64,000 nt of DNA from contig NZ_RAPV01000004.1 of assembly GCF_003610295.1 (NCBI RefSeq), positions 124,001-188,000 of the forward strand. Direction: 5' to 3'. The position numbers and the translations under genes are program-made. Below, in pieces: positions 26,886-36,057 of the stretch. The stretch's first letter is position 1; the number at the start of each line of letters is the position of its first letter. The stretch is from Paraburkholderia sp. BL23I1N1 (GTDB taxonomy: Bacteria; Pseudomonadota; Gammaproteobacteria; Burkholderiales; Burkholderiaceae). A model generated the notes under the pieces. That model saw nothing but the letters and a program-made list of their open reading frames with translations. It was not told the origin of the DNA and searched no databases.

Positions 26886-27426
26886 AATTAAGGCGTACGT
26901 TTCATATTGCACCTTGTCCTGTTCATTGCGCATCGATAAGCCTCGGCGGCGTCGAACGATAGCGCCCTGCGGCTTGCGACCAGAAGGTGCCGGCAGGAAA
27001 CCCGCTGAACGATTATCGAAATACGAACAAACGCCGACCGACTCCGACAGAATTGCGATCGCTAGGAACTGCCGCCCGGCGCCAAGCGTACCCTTTCGCC
27101 GATTGCTGTACATCTTCTCATTCGAGCATGGCTCGAGCATCTTTCGCCGAAACGTCTGAATGTCGCCTGACAACTGGGGAGCGAGGCTAGGCTATTTCAA
27201 TTGTATAGGCCCTCGACTAGCGTCTCTACCAATTGACGGTTTTTTTTTGTTGGCTTACTGTTCTAAAAATGTAAGTGTTCCCGCTTCGGACATTTTTGTG
27301 TATGAAAAGCTGGTGACGCCAAATACTGTATAGGCTATAGAAGGATGATCAGCGCTGAGACATTTTTCATGCTCTGATAATTAATTAGAATTAATCGACT
27401 AAATATTTGATTACGAAGTACATGCC
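26886..27426. other. Unassigned stretch upstream of LysR; AT-rich toward the right
   Basis: Beyond the truncated IS the sequence matches nothing I recognise. A minus-strand frame ([14 protein letters not shown] from about 26936) could be the start of a gene cut by the IS. From 27200 the DNA becomes strongly AT-rich and holds GTATAGGC twice (near 27205 and 27328), which may belong to the promoter region of the LysR gene at 27427. Confidence 0.35.
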
Positions 27427-28374
27427 ATGTCACAACAAGATAGGCTGTTAAATCTCTCTGAGAAAGATATTCTCCTGTTGAAAATTTTTGAATCTGTTGT
27501 ACGAGCTGGCGGGTACACGGCGGCAGAAGCTTGTCTTAACAAAAGCAAATCGGCAATTAGCATACATATCTCAACGCTCGAAGCGCGGCTTGGAAAAACA
27601 CTTTGCCACCGAGGGCGTTCGGGTTTTTCATTAACCCCGGAGGGCGAGCAGATATATAAGATCTGCCAAGATTTATTTTCAGATCTTAACGGGTATCGCG
27701 AACGTCTCAATCACGTGTCGTCGCTTGTCGGCGGAGTTCTCAGGGTTGCCTTGGACGATACCATCTATGGTCATTTCCCGGTACTCGAAAATGTTTTTGA
27801 GAAGATTAATAATGGGGCGACTACTAAATTTCTTGAAGTATATTTCACCTCGCCGGAGCGGGTCCTGAAGATGCTTGCGGATGGAGAGGCGGATATTGGT
27901 ATAGGTGCGGTGCCACGGGAGATTCCGGAAACTAAAGCTTATTTGTTATACGAAGAGTCTTTGGCCCTATATTGTGGTGCAAAGCATCCTCTTTTTCATA
28001 AAAACGAGGATGAAATTACTGACAGTGAACTCGCGAAATGCGAAGGGGTCGATTTCTGGGCTTATCAGGATTCAGAATTTGAAGCGGCGATGAATTCATT
28101 CAGCGTGACGGCTAGATCTGGACAGGCTATGGCTAGGCTTCTGTTGGTGCTTTCGGGAAAGTGGGTCACGCTGCTGCCAAGAGATTTTGCTGCGGAATGG
28201 GTGGCCTCTGGACGCCTGAGGGAAATTCGTCGAGTCAAAATTGCTTCCAAGCAGAAATATTATGCAGTGGTTCGGAGCGAGATAGCTTCGAATACTTTGT
28301 GTAAGCAGATGGTGCACGAGCTAAAGCGAGCTTTTGTCACTGACGTTCATTGTCGTGTGCTAGCCTCCTCCTAG
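27427..28374 (+). CDS. LysR-family transcriptional regulator
   Basis: A 315-residue LysR protein. The DNA-binding domain (LLLKIFESVVRAGGYTAAEA, KSKSAISIHISTLEARLGKT) is followed by an effector domain. Base composition is clearly lower in GC than the pqq region and resembles the catabolic island at 36.9-54.7 kb. No intact target gene lies next to it; IS elements occupy the following 8 kb. It may be the original regulator of that island, separated by insertions; this is inference. Confidence 0.9.
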   Translation: MSQQDRLLNLSEKDILLLKIFESVVRAGGYTAAEACLNKSKSAISIHISTLEARLGKTLCHRGRSGFSLTPEGEQIYKICQDLFSDLNGYRERLNHVSSLVGGVLRVALDDTIYGHFPVLENVFEKINNGATTKFLEVYFTSPERVLKMLADGEADIGIGAVPREIPETKAYLLYEESLALYCGAKHPLFHKNEDEITDSELAKCEGVDFWAYQDSEFEAAMNSFSVTARSGQAMARLLLVLSGKWVTLLPRDFAAEWVASGRLREIRRVKIASKQKYYAVVRSEIASNTLCKQMVHELKRAFVTDVHCRVLASS

Positions 28375-28664
28375 CGTGCATTACTTGGCCTGCTGATATT
28401 GTTGTTGGGCAAGCAAATCACAGGCGATCAGGTCCATTGTCGTCGCTATCTCGGGTGACAAAGTGGTGTGCACCACTCGTTTGTTGGGGCTACTGTGTCC
28501 AGTTTGGCCTTATCGGTCTAGCAGGCTGCGGAAATACAGGCCGACTTTACTGAGCCATGAGCTTGATCAGAATTTTCAGCGGGGGATTTCTCATAGTTTG
28601 GAATATGAACCGGTTGATTTCAGTTTTTGGACCTGTTTATGACGTTCTCTTGCGCGTTTTTGGT
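28375..28664. other. Spacer between LysR gene and IS element
   Basis: About 290 bp with no supported gene or recognisable repeat. It includes the unassigned end of the downstream IS5-type element. Confidence 0.4.
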
Positions 28665-29762
28665 TCACTGCGGCTGCAACGGACGGAGTTGTCGCAAGGT
28701 GCGCATGCGCACGAGGTTGTACGCGGCCATCGTCAGCACGAACATCTGATCGACCTTCTTCACGCCGCGCACCATCACCTGGCGCATACCGCCGATGCTC
28801 TTGGCCTAGCCGAAACCCTGTTCGATGAGCTTGCGCTTTTGCTGGGAAACCGCGTAGCCCGCACTCTGGGCGATTGATTCAGGCACCGCCGACTGGCGAC
28901 CTGACTTGTTTTGCGCCACGTGAGGGGTGACTTTCATGGCCTTGCAGGCCTCGATGAACTCTGCCGGGTCATAGCCTTTGTCTGCCCCCAGCGTGATCTC
29001 GCGTGTCGGGTCGCCAAGCGCTTGACGGGCATCGTCGATCATCACTTTGGCCGCTTCGCGCTCGGCATAGCCATCGGCCAGCGTCACCACGGCGCTGGCG
29101 ATCAGCCCATGGCGGTTGTCACTCAACGTGTGGCCCATGTAGCGTAGCTCGCTTGCCGTTTTGCCCTTATACAGCCGCGAATCCGGGTCGCTCGTCGATT
29201 CATGCGTCTCATTGTTGCGCGTCTCGCCCTTGAAGCTCCCACCGTCTTCGGGGTCCTGATCATCGTCGCGGCGCACAAAGCTTTTATGGCCGGCCCGTGC
29301 TTGAATTAACGTGCCATCGACGCTGAAGTGCTCACCGGAAAGCCAGCACTTCTTCTCGGCAATGCCCACAACCTCGTTGAAGAACTCGATGACCGCGTCA
29401 TGCTTGATCAGGCGCTCGCGGTTCTTGGTGAAGACGGTGGGCACCCATACGGCATCGTCCATCGAGAGCCCGATAAACCAACGAAACAGCAGGTTATATT
29501 GAACCTGCTCCATCAACTGGCGCTCCGAGCGAACGCTATAGAGCACCTGCAACAGCATCGCGCGCAGCAGCTTCTCCGGGGCAATGCTGGGCCGCCCACC
29601 TTTGATATCAGCCTCGTACATGCCGGCAAACAAGCGATCCATCTTGGCCAAAGCTGCGTTGGCCATCTTGCGAATCGAGCGCAGCGGATGATCGGCTGGA
29701 ACAAAGTCCTCCAGCTTACGCAATGTGAACAAGTTCTCGGTAAAGGTATCGGCGCCGCGCAT
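28665..29762 (-). pseudogene. IS5-family transposase with a premature TAG
   Basis: The minus strand encodes MRGADTFTENLFTLRKLEDF, GRPSIAPEKLLRAMLLQVLY, VDGTLIQARAGHKSF and TLGADKGYDPAEFIEACKAM, a DDE transposase of the DUF772/IS5 type. At 28806-28808 a TAG replaces the conserved Trp codon in QGFG-W-AK. Beyond it the reading frame continues perfectly (MRQVMVRGVKKVDQMFVLTM) to the natural TGA at 28665. One point mutation thus removes the last 47 codons, including the glutamate region; otherwise the gene is complete. Confidence 0.88.
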
Positions 29763-29864
29763 CGCTTCTCACAGTTGTGGGGTCTTTACTAACAACGTTT
29801 GAACTGACCTTTTGGGTGACTTCGGGGTGAGGTATTTCGGCAGCCTGCTAGTCATACTGTGTCA

Positions 29865-30691
29865 GTGCGACGTGAAGTCGCGTGGAGGATTGTTCCATCC
29901 GGGGTCGCCCGGAAGAGGAACCAATTGTTCCGTCAATCGTAACCTACCGGTGCATGCTGGGCTGGTAACGGCCTGGTGTGAAGCCACCGGAACAACGTAC
30001 CCGTTCATTGAACGACGGCACGCTCGCGAGAGGGTGGCGTTGTCTGCCAGCGTCGAGGCGGATGGGGTGCCAGGTTGGGCAGTATCGGTTAGCGGATGCG
30101 AACTGCTGATAAACGTCGTCATAAGAGGCAAGCCAAAGGCGCTGTCAGGCTTGAGCCAAAAGGCAAGCAGCCGGATGTCCCGCTTGACACTCGGGGCACA
30201 CGGACAAATGGCTGCCGGCGAAGAGGCAGAACCTAACCTGCTCGTGTCCTTCATGCGGAACACGGTAAGTCCAATTGCCCGCCCACGCCGACATACTGGC
30301 TAAGGCAGGTGACCCGCGAGGGAAGCTGTTGGGTGAGTGGATATGAGAACGCGGAGAAAGCGAATGGTGGGCAGTAATAGTCCGCATAAGGGTTCAGGAT
30401 TTGCCCTGATCCGAAAGGATGCAGACTTCCGCGTGGTGTAGCTGTCGCAAGTCCACGTTCGAGATTCATTGGGGGGAAGCTTGAGAGAGACCGGTTGCAC
30501 TACGGTTCAGCGCCCCTCGTCCCAGCGATGAGACGAATCGACAAGGTGATGCTTGCGAAGGTCTCACGGGCCGTTGTGAGACCGGCGTCAGTACGACGCT
30601 TAACGCTGTGCACGAGCTGTATGCAGGGAAACTTGCACGTACAGTTCTTCGGGGGCCCTATGTCCGGGAGGACATGGGGCTACCCTCTTAT
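29865..30691 (+). mobile_element. ORF-less group II intron (about 827 nt)
   Basis: The element starts GTGCGACGTGAAGTCGCGTG, a typical group II 5' end, and contains a textbook domain V (30614-30647) followed by a domain VI stem (CCCTATGTCC/GGACATGGGG) with a bulged A at about 30682 and a 3' end ...CTCTTAT. The six bases just upstream, GTGTCA (29859-29864), are perfectly complementary to TGACAC at 30185-30190, a position suitable for EBS1 pairing with IBS1. There is no room for, and no trace of, the usual reverse transcriptase/maturase gene. It lies antisense inside the IS701-type transposase gene. Confidence 0.8.
30614..30647 (+). ncRNA. Group II intron domain V catalytic hairpin
   Basis: Exactly 34 nt. 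GAGCTGTA pairs with TACAGTTC (one G-U), a CG bulge lies on the 3' side, and TGCAGG pairs with CTTGCA under a GAAA tetraloop. The AGC catalytic triad is present at the 5' side. This agrees with the strongly conserved group II domain V shape. Confidence 0.9.
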
Positions 30692-30983
30692 AATTGGTTG
30701 CGCGCTCTATTGCCGTGCAGGAAGAGAGAGCCATCGTTGCATGAGCCTTAGTCCAAGCAGGATGCGCAACGTAGTTATGGAATCAGGAACGTGACGTTGA
30801 GCGCGCTGGACTGCCCCGGGGGATGTAATCCGGGGGAAGGGAAGGCAGCGCGCGTTCAACGAAGTTTTTTTATCGCGTCCGTCTGATTGCATTCTGAGTC
30901 GCTGAGCCATCAGAAACCCATACGCAGCGATACTCAGTGTGGCGTGGTGGTGAAAGCCGCGCCAGCCACGCCCTTCGTAATGA
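30692..30983 (-). pseudogene. IS701-type transposase, C-terminal part
   Basis: The minus strand continues from the split codon as HYEGRGWRGFHHHATLSIAA and YGFLMAQRLRMQSDGRDKK. Frame changes follow (KNFVERALPSLPPDYIPRGS in one, NYVAHPAWTKAHATMAL in another), and the group II intron then interrupts the gene; the last codons LTQYD and TAG lie beyond it at 29864-29848. It joins in pattern to the N-terminal block ending QDLKQEFGLGH at 32627. Confidence 0.8.
30978..30983 (+). repeat. Target-site duplication, left copy (TAATGA)
   Basis: TAATGA at 30978-30983 matches 32621-32626 on the other side of the IS5-family element and marks its insertion into the IS701-type transposase gene. Confidence 0.85.
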
Positions 30984-32620
30984 GTCGGCCTTGCAGAAGT
31001 TCATGAGGCCTCGCCTGGCTTGGCGATGCAGCTAGTTGGCGGGTAATAGAACTCCCAGAACGAATATCGATCTGATAAAAATTCTGGGAGTTTTGGAGTG
31101 GTCGCCAATGAGCACGCCTGATTTCTTTCGTAGCCGTCTGGACGCGATGATTGATTTACGTCACCCGCTTGCCGTGTTGGCAACGAAGATGTCGTGGGCT
31201 TCAATCGAAGCGACGCTTGGTCCCCTGTTCGAGCGGCGCTCACGCGATGGACGGGTAAGCGAAGGGCTTGACCTGTTTGGCTCGAACTCGCTGGAATTTG
31301 CCGGTGGCGTCAGTGCGGCTGGACGTCCGCGCTTGCCTATGCGGCTGATGGTGGGTCTGCTGTACCTGAAGCACGCCTACAACGAGAGTGACGAAACCGT
31401 GTGCGAGCGCTGGGCGCAGGACGTGTACTTCCAGTTCTTCTGTGGCGAGGAGTATTTCCAGCCGCGTCTGCCGTGCGACCCGACCAACCTGGTGCGCTTT
31501 CGGCAGGCGCTGGGCGAAGCCGGTGTCGAGGAGCTGCTCGCGGCGACGATCGCGGCTGCGGTGCAGATGAAGGCGGTGACGCCGGTCGAATTCGAGCGCG
31601 TGATTGTCGACACCACGGTGCAAGAGAAGGCGATTGCGTATCCGACCGACAGCCGTCTGCTGGAGGTGGCGCGGGCCAGACTCGTTCAGTTGGCGCAACG
31701 CGCCGGGTTGGCGTTGAAGCAAACTTACGAGCGTGAGGGCAAGCGGCTGCGGCGCCGCGCAGGCGGCTATGCCCATGCGAAGCAGTTCAAGCGCCTGCGT
31801 CGTGTACTCAAACGTCAGCGCACAGTATTGGGACGGTTGCTGCGCGATATCGAACGCAAGCTCTCCGGAGCTTCGGACGAACGGCAGGCACAACTGCGCG
31901 TCTGGCTTGAGCGGGCCTGGCGCATTTGCCGCCAACGTCCAAAGGACAAGAACAAGCTCTACGCACTGCATGCGCCTGAAGTTGAATGCATTGGGAAAGG
32001 AAAGGCACGCCAGCCCTACGAGTTCGGCGTCAAGGTGAGCCTCGCGATCACGGAGAAACACGGGTTGATCGTCGGTGCCCGGGCGTTCCCCGGCAACCCC
32101 TATGACGGCCATACGCTTGCCGAGCAACTCGAACAGAGCTCCATTCTGCTGCAGGATCTGCCCGGTACACCGCAGCCGAAGACCATATTGGTCGATCTCG
32201 GGTTTCGCGGCGTCGACGCGGAATTATCGTCAGTACACCTGATTCATCGCGGCAAACACAAGACGCTGACCAGCACGCAGCGTCGCTGGCTCAAGCGACG
32301 ACAGGCGATTGAACCGATCATCGGCCATGTGAAGCACGACCACGGTATGCGTCGTTGCTGGCTCAAAGGGCAAACCGGCGATGCGCTGCATGCCGTGCTG
32401 TGCGCCACGGGCTACAATCTGCGCTGGCTGTTGCGTGCGATTGTTCGCCTGGGTCTGCGGCCCATCTTTTTTATCCTCGCCTGGCTCCATTGGATCGTCA
32501 AAGTCCCGTCGCATCCGCTGCTTGCGCACCGGCAATGCTTCCGGCCGCTTAGCCTGCCCGCTCCGACAAAATGTCCCATCGGCGTCGTGCATCAAGCAAA
32601 CTGAATTTTGCAGGTCCGAC
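30984..32620 (+). mobile_element. Complete IS5-family insertion sequence (1637 bp)
   Basis: The ends are imperfect inverted repeats: GTCGGCCTTGCAGAAGTTCA at the left and, read inward from the right, GTCGGACCTGCAAAATTCAG. A 6-bp direct duplication TAATGA flanks the element, and the interrupted gene reads through when element and one copy are removed. The single transposase gene is intact, so the element may still be mobile and is probably the most recent insertion in the block. Confidence 0.88.
31108..32604 (+). CDS. IS5-family DDE transposase, intact
   Basis: A 498-residue transposase starting MSTPDFFRSRLDAMIDLRHP. It shows the DUF772-type N-terminal domain (MRLMVGLLYLKHAYNESDET), the first catalytic region VIVDTTVQEKAIAYPTDSRL, the second ILVDLGFRGVD and the third RRQAIEPIIGHVKHDHGMRR with the glutamate. 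The upstream in-frame start at 31036 adds sequence that belongs to the IS end. No stop or frameshift interrupts it. The gene sits inside well-defined inverted repeats. The assignment to IS5 versus a close relative rests on recall of the family pattern. Confidence 0.88.
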   Translation: MSTPDFFRSRLDAMIDLRHPLAVLATKMSWASIEATLGPLFERRSRDGRVSEGLDLFGSNSLEFAGGVSAAGRPRLPMRLMVGLLYLKHAYNESDETVCERWAQDVYFQFFCGEEYFQPRLPCDPTNLVRFRQALGEAGVEELLAATIAAAVQMKAVTPVEFERVIVDTTVQEKAIAYPTDSRLLEVARARLVQLAQRAGLALKQTYEREGKRLRRRAGGYAHAKQFKRLRRVLKRQRTVLGRLLRDIERKLSGASDERQAQLRVWLERAWRICRQRPKDKNKLYALHAPEVECIGKGKARQPYEFGVKVSLAITEKHGLIVGARAFPGNPYDGHTLAEQLEQSSILLQDLPGTPQPKTILVDLGFRGVDAELSSVHLIHRGKHKTLTSTQRRWLKRRQAIEPIIGHVKHDHGMRRCWLKGQTGDALHAVLCATGYNLRWLLRAIVRLGLRPIFFILAWLHWIVKVPSHPLLAHRQCFRPLSLPAPTKCPIGVVHQAN

Positions 32621-32626
32621 TAATGA
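32621..32626 (+). repeat. Target-site duplication, right copy (TAATGA)
   Basis: TAATGA, identical to 30978-30983, immediately follows the right inverted repeat of the IS5-family element. Confidence 0.85.
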
Positions 32627-33750
32627 CCCAGTCCGAACTCCTGCTTCAGATCCTGGTAGTCGCGCTCGATGCGCCAGCGCATCTTGGTTACGAACACAAG
32701 CTGTTCAAGTGTCGCCTCCCCGGGGGCAGTCGTGAGAAAGTACTTGAGCGGCTCCGTATCGCCATCGGGCCATTCAACGAGCAGCCATTCTTCGTCACGA
32801 ACGGTACTTCGCTCATTGTCGCGATGTGCGGGACGAACCCGTACGGCGGCAAAGCGGGAGGAAAGTGCTGCGTTGCTGCCTTCCCGCCAGGTGACGGTGT
32901 GCCAGGCGTTCACGGGTAATTGCATGGCCAGCTCCTTTACCGCGATCGGTTCGTGGCCGGGCCCACGGCGCAACAATGTCGGTGGCTTGCCGCGCCCGCT
33001 CCAGGGCCCGGGCGGAAGCGGCGCCGTACCTGGCGCCCACACAGAGGTGCCCGGCCGGATCCCTACCGCGTACAACAAACCCAGTTCAGTTACGCCCTCC
33101 CGGAAGGCGGTTTCGTCGCCGTAACCAGCATCGGCCAGCACGATGCCCGGCGCAACGCCGGATGCTATCGCCTCGCGAAGTTGGGCCAGCGCAATCTGGG
33201 GCTTCGTCTGAAAAGCAAGATCGTCGGGAATGCCGGCGCGACAGGCACGCTCCCGGTCGTCAATCCATTCCTTGGGGACATACAGCTGCGAGGCAATCGG
33301 CAGGCTGCCGCGTTGCGTCGCGATCGACAGGCTCACTGCGACCTGACAGTTGTCCTGTTTGCCGAGCTGGCCACAATACTGACGTGCCACCCCGACCGAA
33401 TGACGTCCCTGCTTTGGAAAACCGGTGTCGTCAATAATCCAGTAATAGCCGCTTTCTTCAGCGGCGTGCGCGTCTAACGCGGGCATCACCCATTCGCGTA
33501 TCCGCTGCAGGACCGCACGGTCTGACCAGTCAGCCTTGGCCACAAAATGATGGAGTGACTGGTGCTTTGCACTCGCGTGAAGCGGGTCAATATGCGCGGC
33601 CATTGGCTCGACGCTCTTGCGTGACAACGGCAACACCAGACCTGAACAGTAACCCTTGAGGCCGGCATGACGATCGGCGTGACCCAGCACTTGCGTCAGA
33701 TGGTTAAGATACGAATCAAATTCGTCGACATCTTCTCTCATCGCGATCAC
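32627..33750 (-). pseudogene. IS701-type transposase, N-terminal and catalytic part
   Basis: Starts MIAMREDVDEFDSYLNHLTQ (or MREDVDEF) and contains WIIDDTGFPKQGRHSVGVAR, the first catalytic Asp region of IS701 (DDE_5) transposases, VLADAGYGDETAFREGVTEL with the second, and MRWRIERDYQDLKQEFGLGH with the glutamate region. It is cut one base after the His codon by the IS5-family element; the remainder is at 30983 and below. Apart from the insertion this part looks undamaged. Confidence 0.88.
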
Positions 33751-33931
33751 CCGGGGTTTGTATTATTCAATAGTACCAGGTATCATTCCATCGCCAATAT
33801 TGTTTATGACACAGTCAGACTAGGCGGTACGCGAGCAACGCTTACGTTGAAGCGAGCCCTTGTAACTGCGTGGACTTTTGCGCGATCAGCTTCTTCTCTC
33901 GGCACTGGGCCCCGTGTTGTCGTATGGACGG

Positions 33932-34486
33932 TCATAGACCGTCAGGCCCGTTCCCGCCGGTATAGCCGGGTTCAGACTCGAGGCCTGTACAATAACTATC
34001 CCAGCGCTCGATTTGTCCATTTGTAATCAGATAGGACGCGGCCATAGGTCGTTCGATGTGGTAACCAAGCTGTTTTGACTGGGCAATCCAAATCCAAGTA
34101 TGAAATATGATGGGCCCTTTCGCCACTACCACCGGAAACCGGAAATCTGAAATCTCGCCATGGGCAGTTTGGCGCTCGATTTCCTGAGCATACATATCCA
34201 GGACCTGCTCTCGCCCGTGTACGACGTGCTCACCGCGCCAGCCTGTGCGAACGGTAACGTCAGGGGCAAAGAAATGGCCAAGTCTGTTAATGTCGAAAGG
34301 AAGTGTTTTCCAACACAGCCAGAAATTATTTAGCATCGCCAAATTACTACGCTCTTGCTCGGTCAACTCGTCGTTTACCCAAATTTGCTTCTCGCTGGAA
34401 TCACTCGGGGTGGTAAGGTTTTTAACGGTATCCTCCAGATCCTGGCGCTGTACCATGGATATTTGATGTGGAGTCCTTACTTGCAT
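33932..34486 (-). CDS. NTF2-like/SnoaL-type small protein (limonene-epoxide-hydrolase-like fold)
   Basis: A 184-residue cytoplasmic protein. The core LAMLNNFWLCWKTLPFDINR, FAPDVTVRTGWRGEHVVHGR, VVAKGPIIFHTWIW and MAASYLITNGQIERWDSYC follows the NTF2-like pattern of a cone-shaped pocket: a helix, an Asp-containing strand, then a sheet ending in IERWDSY. Such proteins act as epoxide hydrolases, cyclases, isomerases or binding proteins. It is AT-richer than its IS neighbours and stands alone between mobile elements, so it may belong with the catabolic island to the right. The function is not determined. Confidence 0.7.
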   Translation of the reverse strand: MQVRTPHQISMVQRQDLEDTVKNLTTPSDSSEKQIWVNDELTEQERSNLAMLNNFWLCWKTLPFDINRLGHFFAPDVTVRTGWRGEHVVHGREQVLDMYAQEIERQTAHGEISDFRFPVVVAKGPIIFHTWIWIAQSKQLGYHIERPMAASYLITNGQIERWDSYCTGLESEPGYTGGNGPDGL

Positions 34487-34722
34487 GTTGAATCTCCGCG
34501 GTAGATTTCATATGACATGGTGCCGAATTCTGTACGTGAGCGAGTCGAGGATCGTTACCAGTTGAGTAAAATACAGTTTTGAAAATATACAGCTATAGGC
34601 TGTTGTCACTCTCTATATACTTCCGTTTTCGTTACTTGCAGTATATCTTCGCGCATCAAATTTTTGTTGCGCGATGTAGCATCCCATGACGCTGCCATCC
34701 ATCAACCATAGCGAGACAAACC

Positions 34723-36048
34723 ATGGCGATGCGTAAGCGGGAAGACTGTCCCGAAGTGTTTCCAAACGCAGCGGGCATCGATATAGGTGGTTCGAGCCAC
34801 TGGGTAGCGGTACCCAGGACCGCGGACGATAAGCCGGTGCGGGAATTCGGCACGATGACCGACGATCTGAACGCGATGGCCGACTGGCTGCTGGCGTGCG
34901 GTGTCGATACGGTGGCACTCGAATCGACCGGAGCCTACGGGACCGGTATACGAGGTGCTGGAGCGGCGCGGGCTGGCGGTGTGGCTGGTCGACGCGCGGC
35001 AGATGAAGTACGTGCCTGGCCGCAAAAGCGATGTGCTCGACTGCCAGTGGCTGCAGAAGCTGATGAGCCTAGGGCTGCTGCGGGCGGCCTGGCGCCCCGG
35101 CGACGAGGTCTGCGTGGTGCGTGCGGTGGCGCGCCAGCGCGAGGTGCTGCTTACCGAGCAGGGCAGCTGGGTACAGCGCATGCAGAAGACGCTGGTGCAG
35201 ATGAATATCCAGCTCAGCGAGGTGCTGAGCGACATCATGGGGGCGACGGGACAGGCGATCATCCGCGCGATCGTCGCGGGCGAACGCGATCCGAAGGTTC
35301 TGGCCCGCTACCGTCACGGCCGGATCAGGCGCAGTGCCGACGATATCGCCCGCGCATTGACAGGCAACTGGCGCGAAGAGCACCTGTTCGTGCTGAAGCA
35401 GGCGCTATAGATGTACGACGACATCGCCCGTCACCTTGGCGAATGCGATGCCCGCCTGCAGACGCTCGTGGACGAGAGTGGCCGCCACCACGTTGACATG
35501 GGTACCGGGCCGAGGGCCGGCACCAGGCTGCGAGGCAACTTCGACCAGCGGCAGCGACTCGCCAAGTGGGCGGGTGTCGATCTCACGCGCATCAACGGCC
35601 TGGGTGTGTCCACCGTCCTAACACTGCTGTCCGAGATCGGCCCGGACCTGAGCCGCTTTGCCAGCGTGAAGCATTTCTGTTCCTGGCTGGGGCTGACGCC
35701 AGGCACGAAGATCAGCGGCGGCAAGGTATTGTCCTCAGGCACGAAACGCTCGGCCAACCGGGCGCGGCAAGCGCTCAAGATGGCGGCCATGACCCTTTCC
35801 CATAGCGACTCTGCGCTGGGCGCTTTTTACCGCCGGCTGTGTGCCCGGATGGACAAGCCACGCGCCAACACCGCAGTGGCGCACAAGCTCGCGCGCATGG
35901 TGTATTCATGCTGACACGCGGCGAGGCCTTCGTCGACCAGGGACAGCAGCGTTACGAGGAGCAGCAACGCCAACGAAGTATCGCTGCCCTCAAACGTCGC
36001 GCCGCCAGGCTGGGGTTCCGCATTGAATCTGTTCCGGCGACAACGTAA
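34723..36048 (+). pseudogene. IS110-family transposase, three lesions
   Basis: MRKREDCPEVFPNAAGIDIG opens the DEDD/RuvC-like N-terminal domain. A frameshift near 34945 moves the reading to VYEVLERRGLAVWLVDARQ and YVPGRKSDVLDCQWLQKLMS. A TAG at 35408 interrupts before MYDDIARHLGECDARLQTLV, which leads into the Transposase_20 domain (WAGVDLTRINGLGVSTVLTL, FCSWLGLTPGTKISGGKV). One missing T near 35907 then shifts the C-terminus (FMLTRGEAFVDQGQQRYEEQ) to end at 36048. All parts of a full-length gene are present, so decay is recent. Confidence 0.85.
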
Positions 36049-36057
36049 GAGCTACCC

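Larger units (their letters stand above)
29848..33750 (-). mobile_element. IS701-type element split by a group II intron and an IS5-family element
   Basis: One transposase gene on the minus strand is distributed over three blocks: 33750-32627 (N-terminal and catalytic part), 30983-30692 (C-terminal part) and 29864-29848 (last codons LTQYD and TAG). The gap 32620-30984 is a complete IS5-family element with target duplication, and the gap 30691-29865 is a group II intron. The outer inverted repeats of the IS701 element could not be fixed by eye. Confidence 0.8.

Noticed and set aside
29812..30303. 163-codon open frame between the IS elements
   Set aside because: It lies within the group II intron RNA; the sequence there is better explained by intron structure and the EBS1 pairing than by a protein.
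30840..30995. Short repeats and hairpin-like CCCCGGGGG runs first taken for an attachment site
   Set aside because: They fall within the degraded C-terminal coding part of the IS701-type transposase and have no partner copy.
31240..32127. 295-codon minus-strand frame inside the IS5-family element
   Set aside because: It is the antisense shadow of the intact transposase.
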